Shown: positions 9,230-17,583 of the stretch, one piece after another
How positions within the stretch are numbered: the first letter of the stretch is position 1
Layout of the letters: the number at the start of each line of letters is the position of its first letter
DNA from: an uncultured Lachnospiraceae bacterium
GTDB lineage: Bacteria > Bacillota > Clostridia > Lachnospirales > Lachnospiraceae
Direction: 5' to 3'
NCBI GenBank assembly: GCA_910586555.1
Contig: CAJUJY010000010.1
Coordinates: 20,821 to 84,820, forward strand
DNA length: 64,000 bases
Position numbers and translations under genes: made by a program
Notes under the pieces: generated by a model
The model's database searches: none
What the model was told of the DNA's origin: nothing
What the model saw: only the letters and a program-made list of their open reading frames with translations

Positions 9230-9278
9230 TACTAAAACAAACACCCTAGATATAATAACAGAAAATATATCCAGGGTG
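9230..9278 (-). terminator. Riboswitch-controlled terminator ahead of thiC
   Basis: On the minus strand a CACCCT..GATATA stem (9266-9278 with 9242-9254) ends in GTTTGTTTT. It lies between the TPP aptamer and thiC, as expected for TPP-induced premature termination. Confidence 0.8.
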
Positions 9279-9364
9279 CTGTAATTATAAACCAGGCAGA
9301 TATCCGCAATCTGCCCTGCCAGGAAAAACATTTGCCTTTTAAACATATGTAAAAAAATATAATT

Positions 9365-9455
9365 AAGCCTGTCATCTTCCTACGACGGTACTAACCGTAT
9401 CAGGTCAATGGGTCGGATTTTATCCCTCTCAGCTTTAAAGCTCCCCAGATAAATT
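9365..9455 (-). ncRNA. TPP riboswitch (THI element)
   Basis: The minus strand carries the conserved THI-box pieces in order: GGGGAGC, GCTGAGAGGG, ACCCATTGACCTGATACGG and GTACCGTCGTAGG. It lies in the 5' leader of thiC, with a sigma-A promoter upstream and a terminator hairpin downstream, so high thiamine pyrophosphate should turn thiC-thiD off. Confidence 0.97.
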
Positions 9456-9463
9456 TATTAAAA

Positions 9464-9492
9464 AGTATAGATGTATTATGTGGTTTTGTCAA
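9464..9492 (-). promoter_or_regulatory. Sigma-A promoter of the thiC leader
   Basis: On the minus strand TTGACA (9487-9492) and TATACT (9464-9469) are spaced 17 bases, placing transcription start just before the TPP aptamer. Confidence 0.85.
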
Positions 9493-9648
9493 TACAGCAA
9501 TACATTTGAGTTTCGTAATTTTATAAAATCAAATATTTTATTATTTTACTATTATTTAATTATAACATTAGTGAATTGTTTTTATATTTTTTATTTTGGA
9601 ATAAAACTGGCTAACAGAAAAAATTTGAAAATCTAAAATTAAAATATG

Positions 9649-9677
9649 TTGACAATAAAAATTTGTTATGTTACTAT
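9649..9677 (+). promoter_or_regulatory. Sigma-A promoter of a short transcript
   Basis: TTGACA (9649-9654) and TACTAT (9672-9677) are 17 bases apart. Transcription would start near 9684 and meet a strong terminator 20 bases later. Confidence 0.7.
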
Positions 9678-9683
9678 TAGGCA

Positions 9684-9742
9684 CATGAAAAGAATTTGTA
9701 AGACAAAGGAGTCGTACATGTGTTGTACGTCTCCTTTTTTCT
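9684..9742 (+). ncRNA. Short leader or small RNA ending in a strong terminator
   Basis: A roughly 58-base transcript is bounded by the promoter at 9649-9677 and a hairpin at 9705-9737. The arms AAAGGAG/CTCCTTT and CGTACA/TGTACG carry one mismatch, and TTTTTT with CTTTTC follows. It lies 92 bases before the nitrilase-like gene, which has no other clear promoter. It could be an attenuator or an independent small RNA. The lower arm contains AAGGAG, so it could also pair with other RNAs. This is inference from sequence only. Confidence 0.5.
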
Positions 9743-9797
9743 TTTCTACATGAATATGCGCATATTCTACCCCACATAAAAATTTGTTACTATTTAT

Positions 9798-9817
9798 GCC
9801 GCCAGCTAAAAGGCGGC
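9798..9817 (+). promoter_or_regulatory. Hairpin just before the nitrilase ribosome binding site
   Basis: GCCGCC (9798-9803) pairs with GGCGGC (9812-9817) over an eight-base loop, ending about seven bases before the GGAGG site. This GC-rich stem stands out in an AT-rich leader and may affect mRNA stability or translation. Confidence 0.45.
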
Positions 9818-9833
9818 GGAATGGAGGATTATT

Positions 9834-12545
9834 ATGAGTAAAACTTATTTTATAAATAGATACTCTGCAAAAAATATAATTGCTTTTAGTGTAACATCTG
9901 CAATTATTGCAACATCCTTTTCTCCAATAAAAGCCTTTGCTGCATCAGGAGAAATTACTAGAAGTGAAAGACTCCCACAGCCCCAAATAACTACTGAATT
10001 TGAAGCAAATGAACTTGGTGTAGTCAATTTTACTCCAAAATGGGGTGATAAAGAGGCAAATACTGAACGCATGGAAGACTATATTGATGATGCCCACAAA
10101 AAAGGAGTAAAAGTTCTTCTATTTCCAGAAATGTGTGTTACAGGCTATGTTTCTTCAAGCAATCCTGACTCTGAAAGTTATAAATGGGCTGTTGAAAGCG
10201 CAGAACCGCTTGACGGACCTACACAAAAGAATTTTGCTAAGATTTCTGATGAATATGATATGTGGATTATATATGGCTCCACACAAACAATAGAAAATGA
10301 TTCAAAACATGCTTATAATTCTGCATTTATATGTTCACCTGATGGTGATGTTACAGCATACCAGAAAATCACCCCTGTAGAGGGGGATTGGTGTGTAGCT
10401 GGTGATACTCCTGTAATTATTGATACTGAAGAATATGGAAAACTTGGAATCAGTATTTGTTTTGATACATACTCCACACCAGAATTAGAAAGATATTATG
10501 CGGCACAGGGCTGCAATGTTCTTATAAATCCTACTGCTTCCGGAGGCGGCTGGAGTCTTGGCAATATGAACGGCTGGCAGGAATACTATAAGCTGCGTCT
10601 GGAAAGCATCGCTTCCCGTGACGGCTACACTATTTTAAGCTCTAATATAACTGGTGTCAATATGCCTGATGGAAGTGACAAATTTCCAGGCGGAAGTGTT
10701 ATCATGCAGGGAAGTTTTAATGGTGCTAAATATTTTGCCGGGGAAAAAGATTCTGATGGCAAAATAACTATAGATGCATCAATTATAACAAGTAAAGAAG
10801 GGCTGCTTACAAACAGCACAGCCCTGATTGCCACTACAGGCTCTACATGTACAAATGCTGATTTTAATCCTGGACTCTACACATCATTATATAAGGAACT
10901 GGCCAAAAAGCAGGCAGCATCAGGAGGATCAATTTCCTATAGTCCTGCTAAAACAAATGGATTAAAGGCTGCAACCGTAAATATGACAGGTTACTGGGGC
11001 AACAAGGCTAAAACAAAAGCTAAAATGCTAGAATACATTAAGGAAGCTGGAGAAAAAGGTGTTAATATTCTGGTATTTCCTGAAACAGTTTTAACTGGTT
11101 ATGGATGGATTGAGCCAGAGCAGGATCCATTCTATAAAAAATATGGCGTATCCATGCAGGTTGCTACTGCTGAAACAATTCCTGGCAATACAACAGAAGA
11201 ACTGTCAGAATATGCAAAAAAGTACAATATGTATATTATTTTTGGAATGACTGAAAAAGACAAGGATGGTGCAATGTATGAAAATGGGGTAGAAAAAGTA
11301 TATAACTCTGCTGCAATTCTCTATCCTGACGGAAAAATTGACTCATATCAGAAAATTCATAGAGCTGGTCTTGAAACAGAATGGTCTGTTTGTGGTTCAA
11401 CACCAAAAATAATTGAAACAAAATGGGGACCTGCTGGTATTGATATATGCCGTGATGGACATTTTTATCCTGAGATTGGCAGATATTATGCGGCAATGGG
11501 TTGTGTATTATTCCTTCATCCGACTGCCACCACAGGTAATCCATGGTATCGTGCAACAAGAATAGGTTCATACACTGACAGGGATAGTATGGCTGCCATT
11601 ACATGTAATCTTTTAGGTGGTGATGGTATTTATGTTGCACCTGGAGAAACTTTTAACCCTCTTAGTACTGATAATTTTGATGAAAATGGCAACTTTACAG
11701 GCGGTAGCAAAATCCCTGGCATCACAGAATATACACCTGATAACAAATCTGAATATTGGAATGGGGATAACTGGCTTGGAACAGGCAAAATATTTAACAG
11801 TACAAGCTTTATAATTACAAAAGGGCAAAATGGAAACCGTTTAAATTATAATAATACAGGTTCTGCATCAGAAGGATATGAGAAAAGAACTACAAGCCCG
11901 CTTGGACTCGAAATTTCAGATATGGACTTAACAGGATGCGGATTTAATGCTTCTAATTCAACATTTAGAGCAGAACTTTATTCTAAAATGTATGACAAAT
12001 TAGCTTCCATGTATAGAAAAGGTTATAAACAAGTTTATGGTGATAATGCTATAGCTAATCCTGTAACAATAAATCTTTCAAAAGATACTACGCCAAATAA
12101 TACTAATAAACTTCCTGTTAATGGAACAGAATTAACTATAAAAAATGCCATATATAAAGTTATAAAAGCCGGAAGCACAGTTGAATATGTAAAACCAACC
12201 GGTAAAAAGTCAAAAAGTATAAATATTCCTTCTAAAGTAAAAGCAGACGGAATTACATATAAAGTAATCTCGATTTCCGCAAACGCCTTTAAAAACAACA
12301 AATCAATTAAAAAAATTACTATTTCAACAAATATACAAAAAATTGGTTCATCTGTATTCCTTAACTGCAAAAAGTTAAAAAATATTACAATTAAATCTTT
12401 AAACATTAATTCTATAGGCAGTAAGGCATTTAAAGGCATTGCACCTGATGCAGTTATTAAAGTACCAGCAAAAAAACTTGCATATTATAAAAAGGCTCTT
12501 AAAAAATCAGGAGTTAATAGTAAAGTTTTAATTAAAAAATTCTAA
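9834..12545 (+). CDS. Exported protein with two nitrilase domains and a leucine-rich-repeat tail
   Basis: A 903-residue secreted protein. Residues 1-36 are a signal peptide ending AFA|AS. Two carbon-nitrogen hydrolase domains follow (about 55-350 and 375-740). Each keeps the Glu-Lys-Cys triad: E99 (FPEMCVTGY), K178 (YQKIT) and C209 (ISICFD); then E417 (FPETVLTGY), K507 (YQKIH) and C539 (IDICRD). Residues 780-903 are Lys-rich with a BspA-like LRR_5 pattern (AFKNNKSIKKI, VFLNCKKLKNI), typical of cell-surface binding modules. The family cleaves amides or nitriles. The substrate here is unknown and probably outside the cell. The start has GGAGG seven bases upstream. No neighbour shares its strand for several hundred bases, so it is likely monocistronic. 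Confidence 0.88.
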   Translation: MSKTYFINRYSAKNIIAFSVTSAIIATSFSPIKAFAASGEITRSERLPQPQITTEFEANELGVVNFTPKWGDKEANTERMEDYIDDAHKKGVKVLLFPEMCVTGYVSSSNPDSESYKWAVESAEPLDGPTQKNFAKISDEYDMWIIYGSTQTIENDSKHAYNSAFICSPDGDVTAYQKITPVEGDWCVAGDTPVIIDTEEYGKLGISICFDTYSTPELERYYAAQGCNVLINPTASGGGWSLGNMNGWQEYYKLRLESIASRDGYTILSSNITGVNMPDGSDKFPGGSVIMQGSFNGAKYFAGEKDSDGKITIDASIITSKEGLLTNSTALIATTGSTCTNADFNPGLYTSLYKELAKKQAASGGSISYSPAKTNGLKAATVNMTGYWGNKAKTKAKMLEYIKEAGEKGVNILVFPETVLTGYGWIEPEQDPFYKKYGVSMQVATAETIPGNTTEELSEYAKKYNMYIIFGMTEKDKDGAMYENGVEKVYNSAAILYPDGKIDSYQKIHRAGLETEWSVCGSTPKIIETKWGPAGIDICRDGHFYPEIGRYYAAMGCVLFLHPTATTGNPWYRATRIGSYTDRDSMAAITCNLLGGDGIYVAPGETFNPLSTDNFDENGNFTGGSKIPGITEYTPDNKSEYWNGDNWLGTGKIFNSTSFIITKGQNGNRLNYNNTGSASEGYEKRTTSPLGLEISDMDLTGCGFNASNSTFRAELYSKMYDKLASMYRKGYKQVYGDNAIANPVTINLSKDTTPNNTNKLPVNGTELTIKNAIYKVIKAGSTVEYVKPTGKKSKSINIPSKVKADGITYKVISISANAFKNNKSIKKITISTNIQKIGSSVFLNCKKLKNITIKSLNINSIGSKAFKGIAPDAVIKVPAKKLAYYKKALKKSGVNSKVLIKKF

Positions 12546-12916
12546 GTTCTATTAAATAAAATAAATTTTCAGAGAACAAACCGGGCAAGCCCAGTTTTAA
12601 GGCTGTTGCACTAGGAATAAAAATACAAGATATAGTATTTTAGTAAAAGATAATTTTCTATATATTGTATAGTATTTTCTTAATGCGGCAGCCCTTCCTT
12701 TAACAGCGTCTTTTTCCTTAAAGGCAAAGAGATTCCCTGACAGACACCAGGTAACAATAAAATATATCTAAAAACCTGCTGTTATTTAAAAATCATACAG
12801 ACAAGGTTAAAAAATATCTTATATATACTAAAAAGTAACAATTATCCTGAAACTACATATATATTAATTAGTACGGAAAATAATTCCCGTCAATTTTAAC
12901 TGAAAGGATATCTCTT
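12546..12916. other. Intergenic region before the cotJ operon
   Basis: This 371-base gap contains a large inverted repeat (12601-12693) and presumably the sporulation promoter of cotJABC. I could not fix a sigma-E or sigma-K promoter with confidence. CATACA at about 12796 and CATATATAT near 12863 are weak candidates for a -10. Confidence 0.5.
12601..12693 (+). repeat. Long-loop inverted repeat related to the terminator at 15692
   Basis: GGCTGTTGCA (12601-12610) can pair with TGCGGCAGCC (12684-12693) using two G-U pairs, with a 73-base AT-rich loop. The right arm shares TTTTCTTAATGCGGCAGCCC with the compact terminator at 15692-15725. It may be a terminator that gained an insert, or a scattered intergenic repeat. 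Confidence 0.55.
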
Positions 12917-13498
12917 ATGAATAATATGAATTTAAGGCGTCCAAACGACGGCGGCTGTAAAATGAATTACAATTTTAACCAGAATAGTAATAATTGTGGC
13001 TGTAATCCAAATTACAGAATGGAATGTGGAAACAATAAACCTGGTTGTGGACATAATCCAGAATGTGGAAATAATAAGCCTGGTTGTGGACATAATCCAG
13101 AATGTGGAAATAATAAACCTGGTTGTGGACATAATCCGGAATGTGGAAATAATAAACCTTCTTGTGGCTGTAACCATGAATGTGGAGTCAATAAACCTTC
13201 TTGTGGCTGTAACCATGAATGTGGAGTCAATAAACCTTCTTGTGGCTGTAACCATGAATGTGGAGTCAATAAGCCTTCTTGTGGCTGTAATCCAAATTGT
13301 GATGCAGATTCCAGTTTATATAATGACCCATTAAAAGGCATGGCATTAGCAATAGGTTATGTTCCCTGGCAGCAATGGTGCAAAGTTTATGATTTATGCA
13401 AGGGGCTGGAACGTGGAACAATTTTTCCTCCGCTTGACCTGCCATTTTATGGATGTATTCCACGTGGATATTTTAAAGGACAGGGGGGCGCGCAATGA
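12917..13498 (+). CDS. cotJA: Spore coat protein CotJA with Cys-rich repeat extension
   Basis: Residues about 140-185 are a CotJA domain: MALAIGYVPWQQW, then RGTIFPPLDLPFYG. CotJA is an inner spore-coat component made in the mother cell. It normally has around 80 residues. Here the 193-residue protein has an N-terminal extension with seven 13-residue repeats of the form ECGNNKPGCGHNP or ECGVNKPSCGCNH, so it is very rich in Cys, Gly, Asn and Pro and could cross-link or bind metal in the coat. The start at 12917 follows GAAAGGATATC; a second ATG in the frame at 12926 has no ribosome binding site. It overlaps cotJB by four bases, so it is the first gene of cotJABC. Confidence 0.9.
   Translation: MNNMNLRRPNDGGCKMNYNFNQNSNNCGCNPNYRMECGNNKPGCGHNPECGNNKPGCGHNPECGNNKPGCGHNPECGNNKPSCGCNHECGVNKPSCGCNHECGVNKPSCGCNHECGVNKPSCGCNPNCDADSSLYNDPLKGMALAIGYVPWQQWCKVYDLCKGLERGTIFPPLDLPFYGCIPRGYFKGQGGAQ
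13022..13294 (+). repeat. Seven in-frame 39-base repeats in cotJA
   Basis: Seven head-to-tail units of 39 bases encode 13 residues each. Units 1-3 and 5-6 are nearly identical in DNA, which shows recent expansion or gene conversion. Units 4-7 use KPSCGC instead of KPGCGH. Length variation between strains is expected. Confidence 0.95.
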
Positions 13499-13740
13499 AC
13501 AAGGACAAAAACAAACTTCTTCTCTATATTTCACAGGTAAGTTTTGCCATTGATGAAATAGTTCTTTTTCTTGATACACATCCATGTGATAAAGATGCAC
13601 TTGCATATTACCAGGAACTTAAAAAAGCACGTAAAGAGTCACTTAATGAATACACCCATAAATATGGGCCTCTCTTAAATGACAATGTAGACAATTCATG
13701 TTACTGGGAATGGGTTAAAGAACCTTGGCCTTGGGAATAG
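13495..13740 (+). CDS. cotJB: Spore coat protein CotJB
   Basis: An 81-residue protein matching CotJB: LLLYISQVSFAIDEIVLFLDTHP in the N-terminal helix (quoted in part here as FAIDEIVLFLDTHP), ALAYYQEL in the middle, and the tail W-x-W-x-x-PWPWE. Its ATG overlaps the cotJA stop. CotJB joins CotJA and CotJC in the inner coat. RBS GGGGG lies inside the end of cotJA. Confidence 0.93.
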   Translation: MNKDKNKLLLYISQVSFAIDEIVLFLDTHPCDKDALAYYQELKKARKESLNEYTHKYGPLLNDNVDNSCYWEWVKEPWPWE

Positions 13741-13755
13741 AAAGGAGATTAATGT

Positions 13756-14361
13756 ATGTGGAATTATGAAAGAAGGCTGCAATATCCTGTAAATATTACC
13801 AAGCCAAACGCAAAAGCAGCCCAGATAATTATTAGCCAGTATGGCGGCCCTGATGGTGAAATGAGCGCTTCAATGCGTTATCTTTCACAAAGATACAGCA
13901 TGGAAAACAGAAAAGCAATTGGGACACTTACAGATATAGGTACAGAAGAACTTGCACATCTTGAAATGGTTGCAACCATTGTACGCCAGCTTACTAAAGA
14001 CCTTACTCCTGAAGAAATAAAAGCATCTGGTTTTGATAAATATTATGTTGACCATACTCTTGCAATATGGCCAACAGCAGCAGCCGGTATCCCGTTTAAT
14101 GCATGTGAATTCCAGAGTAAAGGTGATACTATCACCGATTTATATGAAGATATGGCAGCAGAACAGAAAGCAAGAAGCACATATGATAACATACTCAGGT
14201 TAATAAAAGACCCTGAAATCGCAGATCCTATACGTTTCTTAAGGGAACGTGAAGTAGTGCACTTCCAGCGTTTTGGTGAAACCCTGCGCCGTGTACAGGA
14301 TGACCTTAACAGCAAAAACTTCTACGCATTTAATTCACAGATTGATAAAAAGAACTGCTAA
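13756..14361 (+). CDS. cotJC: Spore coat protein CotJC (manganese-catalase family)
   Basis: A 201-residue ferritin-like four-helix protein of the manganese-catalase family. Metal-ligand motifs are TEELAHLEMVAT (about 54-65) and EREVVHFQRFGE near 156-167, with a middle helix carrying YEDMAAEQKARSTY. AAAGGAGATTAATGT precedes the ATG at 13756. It ends the cotJABC operon, with a clear terminator 42 bases later. In the spore coat it is thought to protect against peroxide. Activity here is inferred from conserved ligands. Confidence 0.95.
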   Translation: MWNYERRLQYPVNITKPNAKAAQIIISQYGGPDGEMSASMRYLSQRYSMENRKAIGTLTDIGTEELAHLEMVATIVRQLTKDLTPEEIKASGFDKYYVDHTLAIWPTAAAGIPFNACEFQSKGDTITDLYEDMAAEQKARSTYDNILRLIKDPEIADPIRFLREREVVHFQRFGETLRRVQDDLNSKNFYAFNSQIDKKNC

Positions 14362-14402
14362 TAAATAACTGTAAACTTCTGGTTTTTGCATTGTTTTAAT
14401 GG

Positions 14403-14430
14403 CACACAGGCTTTATGGCCTGTGTGTTTT
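14403..14430 (+). terminator. Terminator of cotJABC
   Basis: CACACAGGC (14403-14411) pairs with GCCTGTGTG (14418-14426), followed by TTTTAAG. Confidence 0.85.
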
Positions 14431-14521
14431 AAGTATTTATTTTCTGGTTTTTTAACATTAAATTACCACATATTTATAATAAAATTATTTAAAATATACA
14501 AACAAGGGATAAGGTTATTTT

Positions 14522-15685
14522 ATGGGTATACATATAAATTTACATAATACAGATAAAAAAAATACTATAGAACTAAAAAACAAAACAAGCCAAAAACTAC
14601 TGGTAATAAAACTGGCATTGGTTACATTTGCTGTATTTCTTAATATTTTATCCTGGAACAGCAATACATTTTCTGACTGGTATATTACCAATATCCTGCC
14701 TTTATGGATTAACACATACAGCCGGTTTATAAGCATTTTTCCTGTATCTGTAGGTGAAAAACTTATAATACTTGGCATTGTCCTTCTTGCCCTGGGAGTA
14801 ATTATATTTATTCTTGGATTTTTTAAAAAAGAAAAACTAAAACTTCTAAGGCGTAAATACTGGAATGTAATTAGCTGGATTTTAATTTGTGTTTTATTAA
14901 TACAGACATTAAACTGTTTTATACTTTACCATGCCTCTTCTTTTACATCAAAATATATAGATACAACAGAAGAAAATAAATATGGTTTTGAAGAATTATA
15001 CAATTTACGTGAACATATTGTAGAAAAACTTAACTTTCTTTCTACAAAGTTTGAACGTGGCAGCAATGGGGAAATTATTTTTAATGAAACCAGCAGTTTA
15101 CACTCTGAATGTATAAAAAGCATGGAAAGGCTTGGCAAAAAATATCCAAGCCTTTCAGGATATTATCCACAGCCTAAAAAAATACTATTTTCAAATATTA
15201 TGAGCCAGCAGTATTTATCAGGAATATTTTTCCCGTTTACACTAGAAGCCAATTATAATACTGATATGTACATAACAAATATGCCTTTTACAATATGCCA
15301 TGAACTTGCACACCTAAAAGGCTATATATATGAAGATGAAGCTAATTTTATTGCATTTATGGCATGCACCACATCTGATAACCTGTTTTTCCAGTACAGC
15401 GGCTATTTAAATGTCCTGAATTATGTGTCAAATGATTTCAGAAAAAATGCCAGTGAAAAAGAATGGAACATGCGTACACTTGTTACAGAAGAAGTTGCTG
15501 CTGACAATATATTTTTAACACAAGATGCATGGGAAAAAGTTAATAAAACTTCACCATTTAATACTGAAACTGTTGAAACAATTTCTAATAAACTGTTAGA
15601 TGGAAACCTTAAGTTAAATGGCATTAAAGACGGAATAAAAAGCTACAGCCGTGTAGTCCAGCTTCTTATATATTATTACTCATAA
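14522..15685 (+). CDS. DUF3810 family membrane protein, likely zinc metalloprotease
   Basis: A 387-residue membrane protein with three N-terminal hydrophobic helices (about 24-45, 75-98 and 115-137). The C-terminal part holds a gluzincin-like HELAH motif in TICHELAHLKGY near 258-269, followed by EDEANFIAF, whose Glu could be the third zinc ligand. This is the DUF3810 family, whose role is unknown. The start follows GGGATAAGG. It lies between the cotJ terminator and its own terminator, so it is transcribed alone. Confidence 0.85.
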   Translation: MGIHINLHNTDKKNTIELKNKTSQKLLVIKLALVTFAVFLNILSWNSNTFSDWYITNILPLWINTYSRFISIFPVSVGEKLIILGIVLLALGVIIFILGFFKKEKLKLLRRKYWNVISWILICVLLIQTLNCFILYHASSFTSKYIDTTEENKYGFEELYNLREHIVEKLNFLSTKFERGSNGEIIFNETSSLHSECIKSMERLGKKYPSLSGYYPQPKKILFSNIMSQQYLSGIFFPFTLEANYNTDMYITNMPFTICHELAHLKGYIYEDEANFIAFMACTTSDNLFFQYSGYLNVLNYVSNDFRKNASEKEWNMRTLVTEEVAADNIFLTQDAWEKVNKTSPFNTETVETISNKLLDGNLKLNGIKDGIKSYSRVVQLLIYYYS

Positions 15686-15691
15686 TAAAAA

Positions 15692-15732
15692 GCTGCCGCA
15701 CTAAGTGTTTTCTTAATGCGGCAGCCCCTTTA
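15692..15732 (+). terminator. Terminator between convergent genes
   Basis: GCTGCCGCA (15692-15700) and TGCGGCAGC (15717-15725) form a stem extended by TAAG/CTTA, followed by CCCTTTATTTTA. On the other strand the stem is followed by TTTTTATTATG, so it serves both convergent genes. Confidence 0.85.
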
Positions 15733-15734
15733 TT

Positions 15735-16169
15735 TTATTTCTTATCTTTTTCCTCTCCTCTGTTGCCAAGAAAGTGCATTTCATCTGCTTTCATTTCACC
15801 ATAATGTTTTGATACAACCTGTAACTGCTGCAACTTGCGGCATTCAGAACAGACAGTACCAAATTCTATTTTTTTGCCACACATCTGGCAGTAAACGCCT
15901 GATATTGTCCTGCCATCTGATGTTTTATATACTATTTTGCCTTCCCTTATCCATGATCTTACTTTAGTAACAGGAATATTAAAATGCCTGGCTACATCCA
16001 TTTCCCTTACATCTTTTGAACGGATATAATCTCTTACTTGTGAAAAAAGATTCATTTCCATGCACTTAGGACATAATTCTTCATGATAATCTTTATTCAG
16101 GTAGCGTCCACATTGTGGACATTCCCTTCTATCAGAGCGTATATCCTCATCATCCCGTTTTAATTTCAT
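15735..16169 (-). CDS. Zinc-ribbon / MerR-like HTH protein (YvyF / TIGR03826 type)
   Basis: A 144-residue protein with CPQCGRYL and CPKCMEMN near the N-terminus and CQMCGKKIEFGTVCSEC near the C-terminus, so two zinc ribbons. Between them is a helix-turn-helix, VARHFNIPVTKVRSWIREGK (about 59-78). This matches the protein annotated in flagellar operons as YvyF/TIGR03826. Here no flagellar gene is adjacent, so the role is uncertain. The start has GGAGGG upstream. It follows serS by 67 bases on the same strand. Confidence 0.75.
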   Translation of the reverse strand: MKLKRDDEDIRSDRRECPQCGRYLNKDYHEELCPKCMEMNLFSQVRDYIRSKDVREMDVARHFNIPVTKVRSWIREGKIVYKTSDGRTISGVYCQMCGKKIEFGTVCSECRKLQQLQVVSKHYGEMKADEMHFLGNRGEEKDKK

Positions 16170-16236
16170 AAGTTATCCCTCCACTCCATATAAAATAATT
16201 TTTTAAAGGATTATGGATATGGCAGCCTTAATAATT

Positions 16237-17520
16237 TTACTGGCCTAAAAACTCCTTGCCACCCATATAAGGCCTTAAAACTTCTGGTATATGCACATTG
16301 CCATCTTCCATAAGATTATTTTCAAGGAAGGCAATAAGCATACGCGGAGGCGCAACTACTGTATTATTTAGAGTATGTGCAAAATATTTGCTGCCATCTT
16401 CCTTCCTTATACGTATCTGTAAACGTCTTGCCTGTGCATCACCAAGATTTGAACAGCTTCCCACCTCAAAATATTTCTTCTGTCTTGGTGACCATGCCTC
16501 AACATCTATTGACTTAACCTTAAGGTCAGCCAGATCACCTGAACAACATTCCAGTGTACGCACTGGTATATCAAGTGAACTAAATAATCCTACAGTGTTT
16601 TTCCAGAGTTTTTCAAACCACACAGGGCTTTCTTCCGGTCTGCATACAACAATCATTTCCTGTTTTTCAAACTGGTGTATGCGGTAAACACCTCTTTCTT
16701 CAATTCCATGTGCACCTTTTTCTTTGCGGAAACATGGTGAATAACTTGTTAATGTTTTTGGCAGTTCCTTTTCATCTGTAATTGTATCAATAAACTTTCC
16801 TATCATTGAATGCTCACTTGTACCAATAAGATACAAGTCTTCACCTTCAATTTTATACATCATTGAGTCCATTTCAGCAAAACTCATAACACCTGTTACT
16901 ACATTGCTTCTTATCATAAAAGGAGGTATACAGTACGTAAACCCTTTATCAATCATAAAGTCCCTTGCATATGATATTATAGCTGAATGAAGCCTTGCAA
17001 TATCACCCATAAGGTAATAAAAACCATTACCTGCTACCTTACCTGCTGCATCTATATCTATGCCATTAAACTTTTCCATTATTTCAGTATGGTATGGAAT
17101 TTCAAATGCAGGCACTACAGGTTCCCCGAACTTCTCAATCTCAACATTTTCACTGTCATCTTTTCCAATAGGAACACTTTTGTCAATAATATTAGGAATA
17201 ACCATCATTATTTTTTTGACTTTTTCCTGAAGTTCTTTTTCCTGGTTAGAAAGTTCTTCAAGGCGTTTAGCATTTTTACTTACCTCTTCTTTTTTAGCAT
17301 CTGCCTCTTCCTTTTTACCCTGTGCCATAAGTGCACCTATTTCTTTAGAAATTTTCTTTCTTGATGCCCTAAGGTTATCTGCTTCCTGTTGTGCTTTACG
17401 TGCTTTTTCATCAAGCTCTATAACTTCATCTACTAATGGAAGTTTCTCTTCCTGGAACTTGTTTTTAATATTCTGTTTAACTATATCTGGGTTTTCCCTC
17501 AGAAATTTAATATCTAACAT
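16237..17520 (-). CDS. serS: Serine-tRNA ligase
   Basis: Class II aminoacyl-tRNA synthetase charging tRNA-Ser. It has 427 residues, normal length. Residues 1-110 form the long antiparallel coiled-coil arm. The catalytic core shows motif 2 (FRKEKGAHGIEERGVYRIHQ) and motif 3 near the C-terminus (LNNTVVAPPRMLIAFLENN). Start at 17520 with AAAGGAG. I see no T-box in the short leader. It is downstream of the Fn3-like gene by 63 bases. Confidence 0.97.
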   Translation of the reverse strand: MLDIKFLRENPDIVKQNIKNKFQEEKLPLVDEVIELDEKARKAQQEADNLRASRKKISKEIGALMAQGKKEEADAKKEEVSKNAKRLEELSNQEKELQEKVKKIMMVIPNIIDKSVPIGKDDSENVEIEKFGEPVVPAFEIPYHTEIMEKFNGIDIDAAGKVAGNGFYYLMGDIARLHSAIISYARDFMIDKGFTYCIPPFMIRSNVVTGVMSFAEMDSMMYKIEGEDLYLIGTSEHSMIGKFIDTITDEKELPKTLTSYSPCFRKEKGAHGIEERGVYRIHQFEKQEMIVVCRPEESPVWFEKLWKNTVGLFSSLDIPVRTLECCSGDLADLKVKSIDVEAWSPRQKKYFEVGSCSNLGDAQARRLQIRIRKEDGSKYFAHTLNNTVVAPPRMLIAFLENNLMEDGNVHIPEVLRPYMGGKEFLGQ

Positions 17521-17583
17521 CTGGTTTCTCCTTTCATCAGGCTGTTTTTATTCCTTATCTGGTATATTTTACACATATTGGCG

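Noticed and set aside
9685..9753. 22-codon leader peptide inside the short transcript
   Set aside because: It would run through the terminator hairpin and has no ribosome binding site.
9568..9777. 69-residue minus-strand frame
   Set aside because: It is opposite the promoter and terminator unit and has no recognisable features.
13022..13294. Regular repeats resembling a CRISPR array
   Set aside because: The 39-base units are head to tail with no unique spacers, and they are in frame with a CotJA coat protein.
12932..13341. Long antisense frames opposite the CotJA repeats
   Set aside because: They arise from the repeat itself and have no ribosome binding site or plausible product.
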